Shown piece by piece: positions 9,901 to 20,949 of a stretch of DNA of 64,000 nt. The notes under the pieces were generated by a model. The model worked only from the letters and a program-made list of their open reading frames with translations, did no database searches and was not told the DNA's origin. A program made the translations under genes and the position numbers. How positions within the stretch are numbered: position 1 is the stretch's first letter; each line of letters starts with the position of its first letter. Where the stretch lies: positions 9,597,001 through 9,661,000 of the forward strand of contig NC_134160.1 in the NCBI RefSeq assembly GCF_033958435.1, read 5' to 3'. The DNA is from Carettochelys insculpta (Eukaryota > Chordata > Testudines > Carettochelyidae).

Positions 9901-12900
9901 ACTGTAGTATCTGGGCCCTTCATATTGATCCTCAAAGCAGCTGGAACAGGCGGCCCTCCTCTTCCCAGGCTGCTGCTCTGGCCATGATGCATTGCCAGTG
10001 GCAGGGGGCCTGGGGTGTTTTAAGTCACCTGAAGGCAGCAGGTGGGTCCAGTGGGGGCGCGCTTGAGGAAGCTGGCAGGAGGGGTGCACCAGTGTATACG
10101 GAGGGCAAGGAGCTCAAGGCATGGCAGGCAGAGAGCTTTGGTGGAGCCTGGCCTCGGGCCAGGAACACGCCTGTTGCTGGGATATCACAGCCCCATATCA
10201 TTCGTTGCCTATGTGGACGCTCTGTGTAATCCACCTGCCTGAGCCATATTCTTCCACCAACCACATTGCATCTACACTCAGGGTCAGGTGAGCTCAGAGG
10301 GATTTATCACACCCCTTAGAAATGTAGCTAGACTGACTTAAATTTTAAGCCTAGCCCAGCCCTTAGGCTCAGTGTGCGCAGGGCTCTGTCATACCTGCAG
10401 AGTTTCCTTGATTGGCCGTCGGATATCAATCACTTTTGCATCCCGGACCAAGGATTTGGGAAGTTTGTTGAGAAACTGCTCCAGTGAGAGCTTGGGACCT
10501 GCCAGGAGACCGGGTGGCGGGGGAGGGGAGGAGTGTTACAAGGTTAGGGGAAAGGAGGAATTCTGTATGTATCACATCAAACCAAGCAATTACACTAATA
10601 CTAGAACTTTCCACTTTTGGGGCTCATTAGAATTATACCCTGGACAGTTCCCCTTTGGGAATGGGTTACTAGAAACCACCCATAAGACACGTGATCCAAA
10701 TTCCACAGAAAATAAATAATAGGGTGATATACAACTGCTGATGGGAAATGCACCTATTACTATAATGCCATACACGGTTGAACAGGAACATACATAACCA
10801 ACATGACTACTCCCACTCTGCAGCTACACGTCGGAACATGTGTGACCAGACCTTCCAAGATCTAGCCAGGGCAGTTTTATTTTCAATCTATGAGAGTAAT
10901 TCTGGGCAGTAGATTTCTGGAATTTAGAAAGAAAACAAGGGACAAAACTGGTCCTAATTAATGTGTCTTTTCCCCATGGCTTGGAGATGTGCTGTGACAT
11001 ATCGGGGACAGAGAAGATGAGGCTGGCATCTTGTGAGGTGGGGGTGGGAATCTTGTGAGGCGGGGGTATAAGTAACTTGCAGTAGAAGAAATCCTTGTTT
11101 GACAGCTCAGTCCCCACGCCATTCGTATGAATGTCTCACGTGGGCGACTTTGGAAGGACCTCTGCTGAGAATGAGCTCCGGGTTTCATGCACATTCTGGG
11201 AAAACTGCCCTGTTCAATGGTATTTTAGGAAGGACTGAACTCTCAGGACTGTTTGCTTGGGTGGTCATCCTGAAACTGAGTGACTGTTGTGTTATCTGGT
11301 TCTCAGCTACTGCGGCAGCACATGAACCACATACATGTCCCCTCCTGTCAGCATGTCATCTCAGAAATATCACCAAGACAGCCTCTCAGAATTAACGCCC
11401 TAGTAGCTAGCTGGCTGTTTCCAGGGTCCACCAGGGCTTTATTTATCTTGTCTTTTGGGACTAAACAGAGGCTCTCCAGGGATTAGTAGAAAGGGTAAAA
11501 GACTCACCTGGGACCTCACTGGTTTCTTTCACCTCACTTGACCTCAAATGGCCAACTACCTGCCCCTGGCCAGGAAAGTTCTCCGACAGTTGCCTCTCCC
11601 GAAAGAAAACGTCTCTCTTGTCAGTGACCTGTTAAATTAATGCTAGCTGCTATTAGCAAACCTGTCTGCCTGCAGGACCTAGCTCTCCCTTCATCAGGGC
11701 ACATTAAAGATTAAGTTGTAAGAACAAAACAAGAACAAGCAACAGACAGATACAGCTAGTTGCTCCTGAGAGCGGTTCTAACATAGGAACTGCTGTAAAG
11801 GAAGCTGTGTGCAGATCCCTTAGATCCTCTAACAAAATAAACTCACAGCTGCTTCCCTGCAAGTCTCAGACTCTTCTCGTTAGCAATTCAATGTCACATG
11901 CAGGCTCTAAAACAGATGATCACATAAGCCCAGACCTGCACACATTAGCACATTCCTTTGACCCTGCTTTGTTCCTTTGTTTCCCCATCTATAAAAATTG
12001 AACCTGAGCAGAAAGATGGTGTGAAATTGCTAAATATTATTTTTTACCAATTGGTTCACCTCTGGATTTGCTTTGACCAATGCTAAGAGAAGGGTGTACA
12101 AGCAGTCAGGACACCAGATGGCTCTCTGAAATTGAAGAAGCAAGAGCACCACATCCCACCCCTAAATCCCCAGTCCCACCCAGTTCAGCAAAACACAACT
12201 GCCAGAGAAGCACGTGGTCATTTTGGGTACATTCACACTGCAATAAAACACCTGTGGCTCATGGGCTGCAGAGATACGCAATTGCTGGGTAGATGCTTGG
12301 ACCTGGCCTGAGGCCCAGGCTCTAGGACCTTGTTAGTGGGGAGGGTTCCAGAGCCCAAGTGAGTGGACACAGACCAGCTGCAGGTATTTTACTAGCAATT
12401 GGATGTACCTTAAATCCTCACAGGGTGTCTTCCATTGCTCCCTGACTCTCTAGTCCCCACAGCTGTAGCCCAACATTTTCAAACTTGCACACCTAAAATT
12501 AGGCACCTACATGGAAGTGGCCTGATTTCCACGAGGGGCTGAGCATATACGACTCCATGTGATTTGTGTGCCTAATTTTAGGCACCTATATTTGAAGAAC
12601 TAGATAACATCTTCTGCAGCTGCCTCCCTTTGCCTGCTTTGTACTGGCTCAGTAGTTTTGCACTAGATGGTTTTTTTCAGATCCCGGATTCACTGAAGCA
12701 GGCAAACTGCTCAGCTCTAGCACACAAAAGCCTCGCCATTTCCTGTGACGGCTGTAGCAGGTGCGTTCCCATGCAACACCTCAAAAGTCTAATTGAATAT
12801 GGGCTGTGCGTAAAAACATCAATCTGCATTTCCTGTTGAGAAAGGGCTGCGGAATGGTGTAAACCAGGCCCACCCCTAGGGCAAGGCAAGCAAGACTTTG

Positions 12901-15900
12901 GCCCCCCACTCCAATTGACTGTTGCATCCATGGCCCATTAGCCTGGCCCCTACTGTCGGCATGTTGCCTTGGGCTCCCCGCACCGTCTGGGCCTGCTGGG
13001 CTGGCGATGGTGCAAACAATAAGACAAAAGTAGTTTGCACGGAGAAAGGGATGTCTCCTAACAGGAAGACAGCCCGGGCTTTGCATTGCTTGCCTGAAAA
13101 GGAATGCCCTCTGGATAGCGTGATTGTAGCTCTGAGGGAAAATAGCCGTCCACGATATCTTGAAGGAATTGCTGAAAGAAAGCACGAATGCTTAAAAAAC
13201 AGGCCGCACACAGACTCCATAGTGACCTCATGGCTGATACATTCCACCTGCATCAGACCAGGAGACCAACAAAGGCACCAAAGCCTCTCTGCCTGGGAAA
13301 GTCTGGCAGACCCGCTAACAGCCACTGTTCCTCGCCAAACCCTGTGGGAGGCAGAGGGGATTAGAGACATCCCACAAGCTTCAGTCGCTCTCCATTCCCA
13401 CCCTCAGCCTTTGCTGAGGGAACACTTGGATGGCAACCACTTGGCTTCCTCTGTGAACTCATCCCTACCTGCGTGGACGGCTCATCGTATGACCGGAAGG
13501 GTCCATTGAACATGATGATCCCATTCTGATAAAAAGTGAGGGATATTGCTTCGGGCTGCCTTAGTCTGGCACCTCCTGCTGTATGCTCAATTTGAGACAC
13601 GCCTTCCCCGGCCAGCACATTTAAATCTTTCAGGTTTTCCAAAATTAAATCAAAATTGATTGGGTAATTTGAAACAGTTGAATCGCCTGCAGCAAAGGAA
13701 GCAGAGTTATCGATGGGGAGGAGCCTGGAGTCTCTCTGCATGGTGATATCCCAACCCTACCATTTTTGGCCTGGCTCCCACCTGCCTCCAATTTATGCCA
13801 TTTACTTCTTTGGGAAGTGAGTGTGAAGTGCAATGACATTAGAATGGCAGTGTTTTGCCATTAGCCACTGTGCACAGGCCTACATAACGCCAGAATGGAG
13901 AATCAGTCCCTTAGTGATCAGCTTATGAACATGCATCATCTTGCTAACGCCACAGCCCTCCCCTTGGATGCCCTGATCATTTTTGTGGCTAGCATGTACT
14001 TGGCATTGTTCCTTGCCTGGTGCTGTACTATACAAGAAAGGAAGGGGAGATGGCTGACCCAAAGCACTTAACTGCTGGTCTAACCTAGGCTGTAACTGCC
14101 GCATAAAGTTGTTCCTGTAGGGAACAGACAGGACTCCAGCTGACTGACTGATTTCAGAGGCACATAAACAATAATTTCTAAACAATCATTTCCCCTTCTG
14201 GTGGGTTATTGTGAAGGTGGGGGTCATCTGGGTGCTTGAAGAAAAGATCCCAGGTTTGGGGGCAGAGCAGGAGAGGTCTGCAGACAACAGTTGGGCAAGT
14301 ATGTGTGTTTACCCCTGAAAGCTAAATACATTTTTAGTCTCTAAGGTGCTACAGGACTTTTTGTTGTTTTTTTTAGGTGAGAAAGTGAGTGCAGAGAAGT
14401 GGGCCAGGAGGAGGCTTCTGATATTTTCAGTTCCTCTTTTGCTAGATTCTCTTGCGGGGGGAGGGGGGGGGAAGCAATAAGAGGAAACAACCTTTATAAA
14501 TGCATCAATTTCCAAATAAGGCCAAGGGAACCGACATGCAGCTAAGCAGCAATGCTTTGTGCTCTACACCCACTGCGATTCAGAGATCCTCTCCCTCGCC
14601 TACTTTAAGAGGTTGCAGAATTAATTAGCTGGTGTTTTGCACAGCACTGCAAAGATATTCTCATTCTCTCTTAGCACTTATCAGGACACCATTACTAAAT
14701 ATAATACAATGTATTCAACACAACATAAGAGGCTCCTGACAAAACCACTCACATGGCTGATGGAGGAATGGAACAACAGTGTATTTTGATGGGGTCAGGC
14801 ACTAGGGGCAAAGCCACACATCTAATGCATACTGGAAGGGCCTCGTTTTGATCTCTCACCCATTTTATGTGTGCATTATCTGAGATTAGAATCAGGCTGA
14901 AATTGTTCAAGGTATGGGGGCTACTTCTGAAAATTTAGCTCCCCAAAAGAAATGGGATTTATACAATACATGCAGTTACTAAACTACGTGCCTGGAGCTT
15001 TTGTGTTACATTGCAAGTCTCCCTTCTACTGAAATGGATTAGGATGTGGGCCCCAGCATCACCATGAGGAAATCATAACAGGCAAGGATGTTTGCATTTG
15101 TAAGTCTGCAAGACTTATCCTATTCAATCTGCATCCAGAGAGACCTATAAACATTAGACCCTTTCATCCAACTGTACTAATTTTTTACAGGGCACCTTTA
15201 CCCCCACTATAAGTTATTACTTGGAATGATACCTGTGCACTTCTAACACTTAGGAGCTTTTGAAAAATCCCATACTATAGCTTTTTGTGTTCCCCTGAAA
15301 CAAAGAGATTGGTTTGGGGCTTCAGACCCCTCAGGCTATCATTCCCAACAGGTCCTCTTCTCAACAGAAGCACCGTGGGACATCACTGACACCAAGTTCC
15401 CCACTTAGCCTCGGTCTCTCCAGTTCAGAGCTGAAACACATTGGCAGTGCCATACAGGGGAAGCCTGAGCAGCTCCTGCCCATGCAGTGCCTGTTCTACA
15501 GATAAGAGAGAGATTTCTAAAGGACAGTTACATGACTGAGTTTTATCTGAAGTCAAAAGGGTACTGGGTGCTTATCTCTTCCCTTTGTGCCCAGAGATGA
15601 TAATAAAGTTTAGGAAAAGGGAACTAAAATGTGCCGCTCAAAACAAACTAACAAGCCAAACACATTCATCCAAACAACAAAAAGTCTTGTGGCACCTTAT
15701 AGACTAACAGATATTTTGGAGCATAAACTCTCGTGGGCAAAGACCCACTTCATCAGATGCATGAAACCACCCCCCACTCATGCATCCGATGAAGTGGGTC
15801 TTTGCCCACGAGAGTTTATGCTCCAAAATATCTGTTAGTCTATAAGGTGCCACAGGACTTTTTGTTGTTCTCAATGCTACAGACTAACACAGCTCCCTCT

Positions 15901-18900
15901 CTGATACTGTTCATCCAAACAGGCTTTTGGACCAGGCACTTCAGCTGGAAAGGTGCATCTTTCCCAGGTCACACCCAGCTGTTGTGTAAATATTAGAGCT
16001 GAATGAATCACCTACAGAATAACAGCTCTCTGCACAAGTTTTGGCACAATGGAGCTGTTCAAGAGGAGTCCTGAAGGCCTGTCATGCCATGAATCTGATT
16101 GGTTAATAAATCCCTGCTGATCTCTTTTTCCACCTGGGGAATATTATACCTTTTTAACTACGTCATGAGGGACAGGCTCTCTGCCTCAGCAAAGGGCATT
16201 GCTGCTTTACCTGGTTTCCAGAGAGCCCCTGCTGGCTGATTTTCCTGCTTCTTCAATGATTTCAGCTCTTCTAGCTGTTCTTTCCTCTCTCCAACCCAAA
16301 TCAATCCATAGTCATTCAGAAACCGCTGCATGGGGAAGAGGAGAAGAAGATGAACTAGCTTGAGGAGCACGGGACTATAAAAGGCCAGGAATGGGAACTG
16401 TAAAACGTATGTCACCTTGAACAAGTTTGACCTTGTTACAGAATGTGAGGGTGAGAAAACTCACTGAACAGGAAGAGTAGCATTTCCTGGACTCCAAAAG
16501 TTGCATGAATCTATTCACAGTGATCAGTCATTCAGCACTCGGTCCATCATGGCTTTGATCACTGCAAAGACTTCCCCTCTGCTAAATGAGTCAGTTAACT
16601 TGGAACAGCAAAAGGAGGGATTGAAACAACAGAGCCATACAGATCAAAAGGAAGCAGTTTGTGTATAAGAGCTATTAAAATGCATGCAATCTAGCCAGGT
16701 GTCAATAACACCAAAATGCCAGATTTACTTAGCTCCCCTCTCCCAAGGATCTCAAAGCACATCGCAAACATCAATTTATTAAGCCTCACACCTAAATATG
16801 AGTTACGTAAGGACAGCTACCTGCATTGTACACCCCACAAAAACAGAACAGAGAGGTTAGGAAACTTGTTCAAGACCACGCAGTGAAATCAGCATGGCAT
16901 CACTGGGAGAACATAGAAGACCTGACTCCCAGTTGCCTGCTCTAATCTCCAGGTTAAAAACAACAGTTTTGCATTATAGAGGAAAGCGATGAGGTTTCCT
17001 ATTAAACAGCTGAGCATCACCAAGAGTCACTGACTTCGGACTTCGGGCTTGAGCAGGTCACTTAAACTCTCTGTGATGCAGCTTCCCTGTCTTTAAAATG
17101 GGGATAATAATAGAGCAGTTTTGGGATCTTGGGGTGAAAGGAGGTAAAATGCAAAGCTGCAGTAGTATTAATAAATGTTCCCCACACTGCCATTGGATAC
17201 ACAGCTCTTCATGTCCTGTCCTGCACTCTTGTGTAGCTGTTGCTGTGAGCTATTTAAAGGCAACTGGGTTCCACCCTAGAGATGACAGCATACAAGTCCA
17301 TGAAGAGCTCCCCAAAATAATGGAGTCTCCAGTTCCTGAAATCTTCATATCAAGACACATAATTGGTTAAACAACTGCAAAGAAAGAGTCACTAGATACC
17401 TTTCCAGAAGATAAGCTTTAGCCAAACTAGTTATTGCGCTCATTAAAGGAATAACTGGGTAAAATGTAACATACAGGAAGTGAGAAACGAAGAATCTACA
17501 CACAATATGCTCTAAAATTCCCTGGTTTGTTTTTTTGCCCCCTAGAATGTGGGAGTGCTATGATGATTCACAAAACTGATTCAAAAGGAGAGAAAGTACA
17601 AGGAGTGTCAGATTAGTAACACCCAAACATTTATGGGCCGACAGTGCAGCTCACCTCCATTTCCCAGACCTGATTCTGCAGCTGAAGACACATCACTTCC
17701 AGCTCCTCTCTTCTGTTTGACTCAAGGGAATCGGCATAAGAGAGACCTGTGGTATTTTATTTTTGCTGTAAAAAGCTTCAGACAAGAGCTGAAATAACCA
17801 GTCAGGTAGTGCAGTGATCCTCAGCTCCCTGACTATAAGTAACCGCACTGGGGGTCTGCAAGGCACAGACGCCAACCATAACTCCTTGTCCACTGCCCCC
17901 AACTGTTCATCCAGGGTGACCCCCAAAAAGACATTTGGCAGGTATTTATGGACAACACTGAGATGTAAATGGTGCTGTCTGCAGTGATACAGCAGGAGTG
18001 ATTCACTCGACCCAGTTAGTTAATAAGAACCCCATTAAAAATCAGCATCCGGTGAATTTGGATCCACTTTGCTGCACAGATAGACTGAATGGGGTGTATA
18101 AGCCCTGCCTAGGATTTGACAAGGTGGATATTCCCTATTTCTTGAGTAAAGAAGTCACCACGGTTACGGAGGGAAGGTAGCAGCGCATATGCTCAGAGGC
18201 AGGAACCCAGATGCTTAGGAAAATTTTGATCAGAAAAAAAGTTAGGTGCCTAGTGAGATGAGGGTTCAGCAGGAATTTTGTGAATTACGCTGGAAATAAA
18301 ACTGGGACTTGAGCACCTAAACCCCTATGGTATCTACCCATGCGTGTGGGCTCAGTGTGAGGGAATTACAGAATTCCAAGGGACTCGGAGGGGATCAACA
18401 ACAGGGAGAGATTCACTCAGGACTCATTCAAATTTGAAGTTAGATCACATGTGGAACAAGGGAAAACCTTGGCTGTGACAGTCCTTTGAGCTTCATACAA
18501 CAGTCCCTCTAATTTTTTCCAATCCATGGGCAGCATAAATTTTGTTATGTGCATCAAGGCATGTGTAGATGTGCTCCACCCATAGAAACACATGCTCCCG
18601 GCTATGGGTGGCTGTAGGCGCTCTGCTAATCAGCTGGGCAGCACCCGAATCTCTCCTGGCTAGCCACCTAAGAACTCAACTTAAAGGGAAGACTGGTCAC
18701 ACAGTAAACCTTGGCTGGAAGAGGCCCTTTTGATGTATTTACCCAAGAAAATGCCCATTTCTTTCTTCAGCCACTCTAAATCTGAACCCTGGATTGGCTG
18801 TTCCCCTCCCCGCCTTATTTCTTCTGACTACTCCTACACACCACGTGGGTCTGTGGCCATCTTGTGCTTTCATTCTCAGCCTCGTTTCCTTCACTGTGGG

Positions 18901-20808
18901 AAAACTTTACGGTAAAGAAACAAGCTTAAAATATATCTGCAGGTGCATGCATGAACTGAAAACCTGCTGCCAAATGAAGCAGTGAGAGAATGTATAATTA
19001 AATGTATAAACTGGGGACCACTGGAACCCAATGAAAGGTCTGTAACAAGGTCCCTGCAGCAAAGCACCTCCCAGTACCAGAAAAGAGTGCAGTCTGACAC
19101 CAAGAGGATGTAAGCCACACACAGGGGGCAAAAAGGGGAAAACAACATACCATTTCCTTTCTGGAGGATCTTCACCTTCTTTTCAAGTTCAGCAACCTTT
19201 CTAGCCTGCAGATCCAAGAAAAAAGGCAAAATAATGATTCCACTTGGAGTCTATCCTCTGAGATCTCAAAGTCCTTTCTGAATACCAACTAATTTAGCCA
19301 CTCTGCTTCCAGAAGCCAGGCAGATTAACTACACATTTTATGAATAGGCAAAGTAAGATCTAGAAAGGGTTTGACTTGCCCGAGGATCACACAAGGCTGG
19401 ACTGTGAGGTTATCACAAGCCTTGAATAAGGGGGCAGCATATAACCGCATATTCCCAGGAGAAGGCCAGGCACCAAGTCACGCTGCCTACTCACCTGAGT
19501 GAGATGGGGAGAGCGACCCCATGATAGCTGCTCTCCCTCTCACCCACAGCCCAGTTATGCAGGCAGAGCTCATGCTCTCTTAGCCCCCATGAGAGTGCAG
19601 CTCAAAGTTAGGCTGTTAGTGAGTACACGGCAAACCTGGAGATAGAACTCAGGAGTACTGGTAACACTACTCACCCCAACATTTCAATAACACTGACAGC
19701 AGGGTTCTGTTCCCACCCCCATTTCTACCAGAAGTTCCTGCTTCCTGGAGACCCTGGCCGTCTAATCAACTCAAACATCATAAAACGGAAGGAAGAAAAG
19801 AAACAACCAAAGCAGAAGAAACTAGGGCTTCTTTTTAACTAGGCTCACCGCATGGACTGTCCCCAGCCATACCACTCTTACTGCCCTGTTGAGACTACAG
19901 CTGGGTGTCTACAGTGGGTTGTTTCTGTAATGAGTAAGGTACAGGCCTTGCCTACAAAACAATGGCACTGTTTTGGTCTAAACTGAGGAAGTGGGTTTTA
20001 CCCAAGAAAGCTCGTGACCTAATAAATTTGTTCATTTCTAAAATGCTACAGAACTGCTTGTTGTTAGTCTGAACTAGATATGATCACAGCACTGGCAAAC
20101 ATGGGTCAGAACTGGTCAGACAGGTCTCAAAAGAGGCTCCACAGAGGGTCGCATTTGTACCTTCAGCTGGATTTCTTGCGCTTGGCTCTTTACTTTTTGT
20201 TCCAACAAAGCAATTTTTTGCATCATGGAAGACATGAGCTCCATGTCTGTCGGAGCTGCCCCTAAAAGCACAAATACAAACACATCGCCCAAAAAAGAAC
20301 ATTCAAAATTACAAGCTTAATTTGGCCCAGGGGAAGGCTTATGATCGCCCAGTGCCACGTTAGCTGGGCTGAAGACATAGAGCGGGAATCCTGGATTAGT
20401 CATCGCAGACAGCATGTGGACACAAGGCTAAATCCCTCTGTTCCCTCGTATATATGGACCTTGCGGCAGACATCGTGTATGCATCCCTAGATCACCAACC
20501 AGCACACCACATAAGTGTTCATGAATGGGATATGAGCACCCGACTCCATGGCTGGATTTGCTAATGAAGCACCAGCTGTGGATTATGAAGGTTACAGACA
20601 TGAGGGCTGAGTCTAAGTGGCTATCACAGGTATGTGTGTCCCTGATGAAAGCACTGCATCAGGCTCAGCAGCTTACGTCATCTCAGAGAGACGTTACCTG
20701 GGGTACTTGTTTGTGTTGCTGATCCCTTTGAGCAGGAAGGGGAAAGGTCTTGCACTGGAATCTTTGTTCTAGGAAACAGGATGTCATTCAGCAGCACAGC
20801 TTCATCCT
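6743..20808 (-). CDS. UBXN11: UBXN11 (Socius), SEP and UBX domain protein; 5' end unresolved
   Basis: Twelve minus-strand exons join in frame to about 456 codons ending at TAG (6743-6745). The order is an acidic N-terminal segment, a coiled coil (exons at 20161-20261 through 16211-16325), a SEP domain split over 13469-13686 and 13094-13171, a linker, and a C-terminal UBX domain split over 8099-8245 and 6743-6902. UBX proteins normally bind p97/VCP; UBXN11 is known for binding Rnd GTPases and for testis-rich expression. The UBX loop that usually reads FPR is FPQ here, so p97 binding may be weak. The long Gly/Pro tail of the human protein is absent: the reading frame ends 11 residues after LLLREK. 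One intron uses a GC donor. The initiator exon is not established. Confidence 0.93.
7118..7560. mobile_element. Tigger/pogo-like DNA transposon fragments
   Basis: CAGTAAATCCTCGATTTATG at 7119 (preceded by TA), AGTAAACCCTCTGATTTAAC near 7480, and an inverted CTGTTAAATGGAGGGCTC near 7538 resemble Tigger-type terminal repeats around a GC-rich filler. It lies in the last UBXN11 intron. Full boundaries were not resolved. Confidence 0.45.
8099..8245 (-). CDS. UBXN11: UBXN11 coding exon, first half of UBX domain
   Basis: Acceptor CCCTCAG|G and donor AGCAG|GTAGGT. It encodes LKVAEQDQPPASNISTLRIK and continues through TYIVKMLFTETIGDLRQHL. Entry and exit phases (1 and 2 nt) match both neighbouring exons. 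Confidence 0.94.
8395..8640. repeat. Probable degenerate MITE in a UBXN11 intron
   Basis: Starts AAGGCTATGTTTGCACTAGC, a diverged form of the GGCTATGTCTACACT terminus used by other elements in the window, with weak internal symmetry. Boundaries are approximate. Confidence 0.3.
8767..9016. mobile_element. Inverted pair of Penelope-type tail repeats, family B
   Basis: An antisense arm (AAAAAAGCAGTCCAGTAGCA) and a sense arm (GTCTTTAAAGTGCTGCTGGC) flank an AT-rich centre, tails outward. GTCTGATA at 8759-8766 and again at 9017-9024 is an 8-bp target duplication around the whole pair. Confidence 0.8.
9669..9739 (-). CDS. UBXN11: UBXN11 coding exon, linker before UBX
   Basis: Encodes GSDGTRSSEVILVETPSIGT and MKE, then AG of a split Arg codon. 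Acceptor GGTTTCAG|GGC, donor GAGAG|GTAAAG. The EVILVETPS stretch matches the segment I recall before the UBX domain in human UBXN11. Confidence 0.9.
10395..10498 (-). CDS. UBXN11: UBXN11 coding exon, FLNKLPK region
   Basis: Thirty-four codons containing LEQFLNKLPKSLVRDAKVID and IRRPIKETLQ, a conserved segment between SEP and UBX. Acceptor TGGCAG|GT, donor CTGCAG|GTATGA. Confidence 0.93.
11508..11628 (-). CDS. UBXN11: UBXN11 coding exon after the SEP domain
   Basis: Forty codons starting VTDKRDVFFRERQLSENFPG and ending ETSEVP plus one nucleotide. Acceptor TTTAACAG|GTC, donor CCCAG|GTGAGT. FPGQGQVVG corresponds to the FPGEGRVVG signature I recall from the human protein. Confidence 0.92.
13094..13171 (-). 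CDS. UBXN11: UBXN11 coding exon, SEP domain part 2, with GC donor
   Basis: Twenty-six codons, QFLQDIVDGYFPSELQSRYP through EGIPFQ, the conserved second half of a SEP domain. Acceptor CTTTCTTTCAG|CAA. The donor reads TTTCAG|GCAAGC, a non-canonical GC donor in the context expected of GC-AG introns. Both junctions are phase 0 and fit the adjacent exons exactly. Confidence 0.93.
13469..13686 (-). CDS. UBXN11: UBXN11 coding exon, SEP domain part 1
   Basis: Seventy-two codons, from DSTVSNYPINFDLILENLKD to SLTFYQNGIIMFNGPFRSYD and EPSTQ. The F-x-NGI-x-MF-x-GPFR pattern is the start of a SEP domain. Acceptor TTGCTGCAG|GC, donor CGCAG|GTAGGG. Confidence 0.95.
14325..14385 (+). mobile_element. Truncated Penelope-type tail fragment
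   Basis: AGTCTCTAAGGTGCTACAGG followed by ACTTTTTGTTGTTTTTT matches the terminal part of the sense-strand tail repeat. Confidence 0.6.
15676..15909. mobile_element. Inverted pair of Penelope-type tail repeats with an 11-bp target duplication
   Basis: Antisense and sense arms, each about 90 bp (GTGGCACCTTATAGACTAAC and complement), meet near 15772. TTCATCCAAAC occurs exactly at 15665-15675 and 15910-15920, so the palindromic dimer integrated as one unit into UBXN11 intron sequence. Confidence 0.9.
16211..16325 (-). CDS. UBXN11: UBXN11 coding exon RFLNDYGLIWVGE
   Basis: Thirty-eight codons with RFLNDYGLIWVGERKEQLEE followed by a charged helix and ALWKP. Acceptor CCATGCAG|CGG, donor CCAG|GTAAAG. 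RFL-DYGL-WVGE is a UBXN11 hallmark in my recollection of the human sequence. Confidence 0.95.
17655..17746 (-). CDS. UBXN11: UBXN11 coding exon, coiled coil
   Basis: Acceptor TACCACAG|GT, donor GAG|GTGAGC. It encodes LSYADSLESNRREELEVMCL and QLQNQVWEME, heptad-like. Other AG acceptors inside the exon would shift the frame or shorten it; this one keeps phase with the previous exon. Confidence 0.9.
18494..18690 (+). mobile_element. hAT MITE of the CCCTCTAATTTTTTCC family, diverged copy
   Basis: Contains GTCCCTCTAATTTTTTCC, then AAATTTTGTTATGTGCATCA, then GCTCTGCTAATCAGCTGGGC, in the same order as the intact copies at 36232 and 49737. Terminal CAG/CTG ends are eroded. Confidence 0.65.
19151..19205 (-). 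CDS. UBXN11: UBXN11 coding exon, coiled coil
   Basis: Eighteen codons, ARKVAELEKKVKILQKGN, plus one nucleotide. Acceptor ATCTGCAG|GCT, donor AATG|GTATGT. It continues the coiled coil from the exon at 20161-20261. Confidence 0.92.
19980..20065 (+). mobile_element. Penelope-type tail repeat, third variant
   Basis: CTGAGGAAGTGGGTTTTACC, then CAAGAAAGCTCGTGACCTAA and ATGCTACAGAACTGCTTGTT. This is a diverged single-arm copy that starts at the same point as other copies. Confidence 0.65.
20161..20261 (-). CDS. UBXN11: UBXN11 coding exon, start of coiled coil
   Basis: Thirty-three codons, APTDMELMSSMMQKIALLEQ and KVKSQAQEIQLK, a long amphipathic helix. Acceptor CTTTTAG|GG, donor AAG|GTACAA. ELM and the LLEQKVK-Q pattern align with the human coiled coil as I recall it. 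Confidence 0.94.
20698..20808 (-). CDS. UBXN11: UBXN11 most 5' clear coding exon
   Basis: Acceptor TTCACAG|AG, then DEAVLLNDILFPRTKIPVQD and a Ser/Thr-rich stretch, donor CCCCAG|GTAACG. Entry phase needs one nucleotide from an upstream exon. An alternative acceptor two bases later would also open the frame, so the exact start is unsure. Confidence 0.85.
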
Positions 20809-20949
20809 CTGTGAATCGAAAAGTCAAAGAAAGCATGAGAGGCAGGGCCAGGTCCACTTTTTAGATGAAACTTTACCAAAAATCTTGTGAAGAATATGCT
20901 GGGGTATATCATTAAGGAAGGAGAGGGTGGGGGACAGAAGTGCAATTAT

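Larger units (their letters stand above)
13690..16205. other. UBXN11 intron with little recognisable content outside one repeat pair
   Basis: Apart from a short Penelope-type tail fragment (14325-14385) and the inverted pair at 15676-15909, I see no exon or repeat here. A G-rich tract lies near 14457-14470. Confidence 0.4.

Noticed and set aside
17707..17746. Shorter version of the UBXN11 exon using an internal AGAG|AG acceptor
   Set aside because: It preserves frame but loses SYADSLESNRR, which continues the coiled coil, and lacks a pyrimidine tract; the acceptor at 17746 is better.
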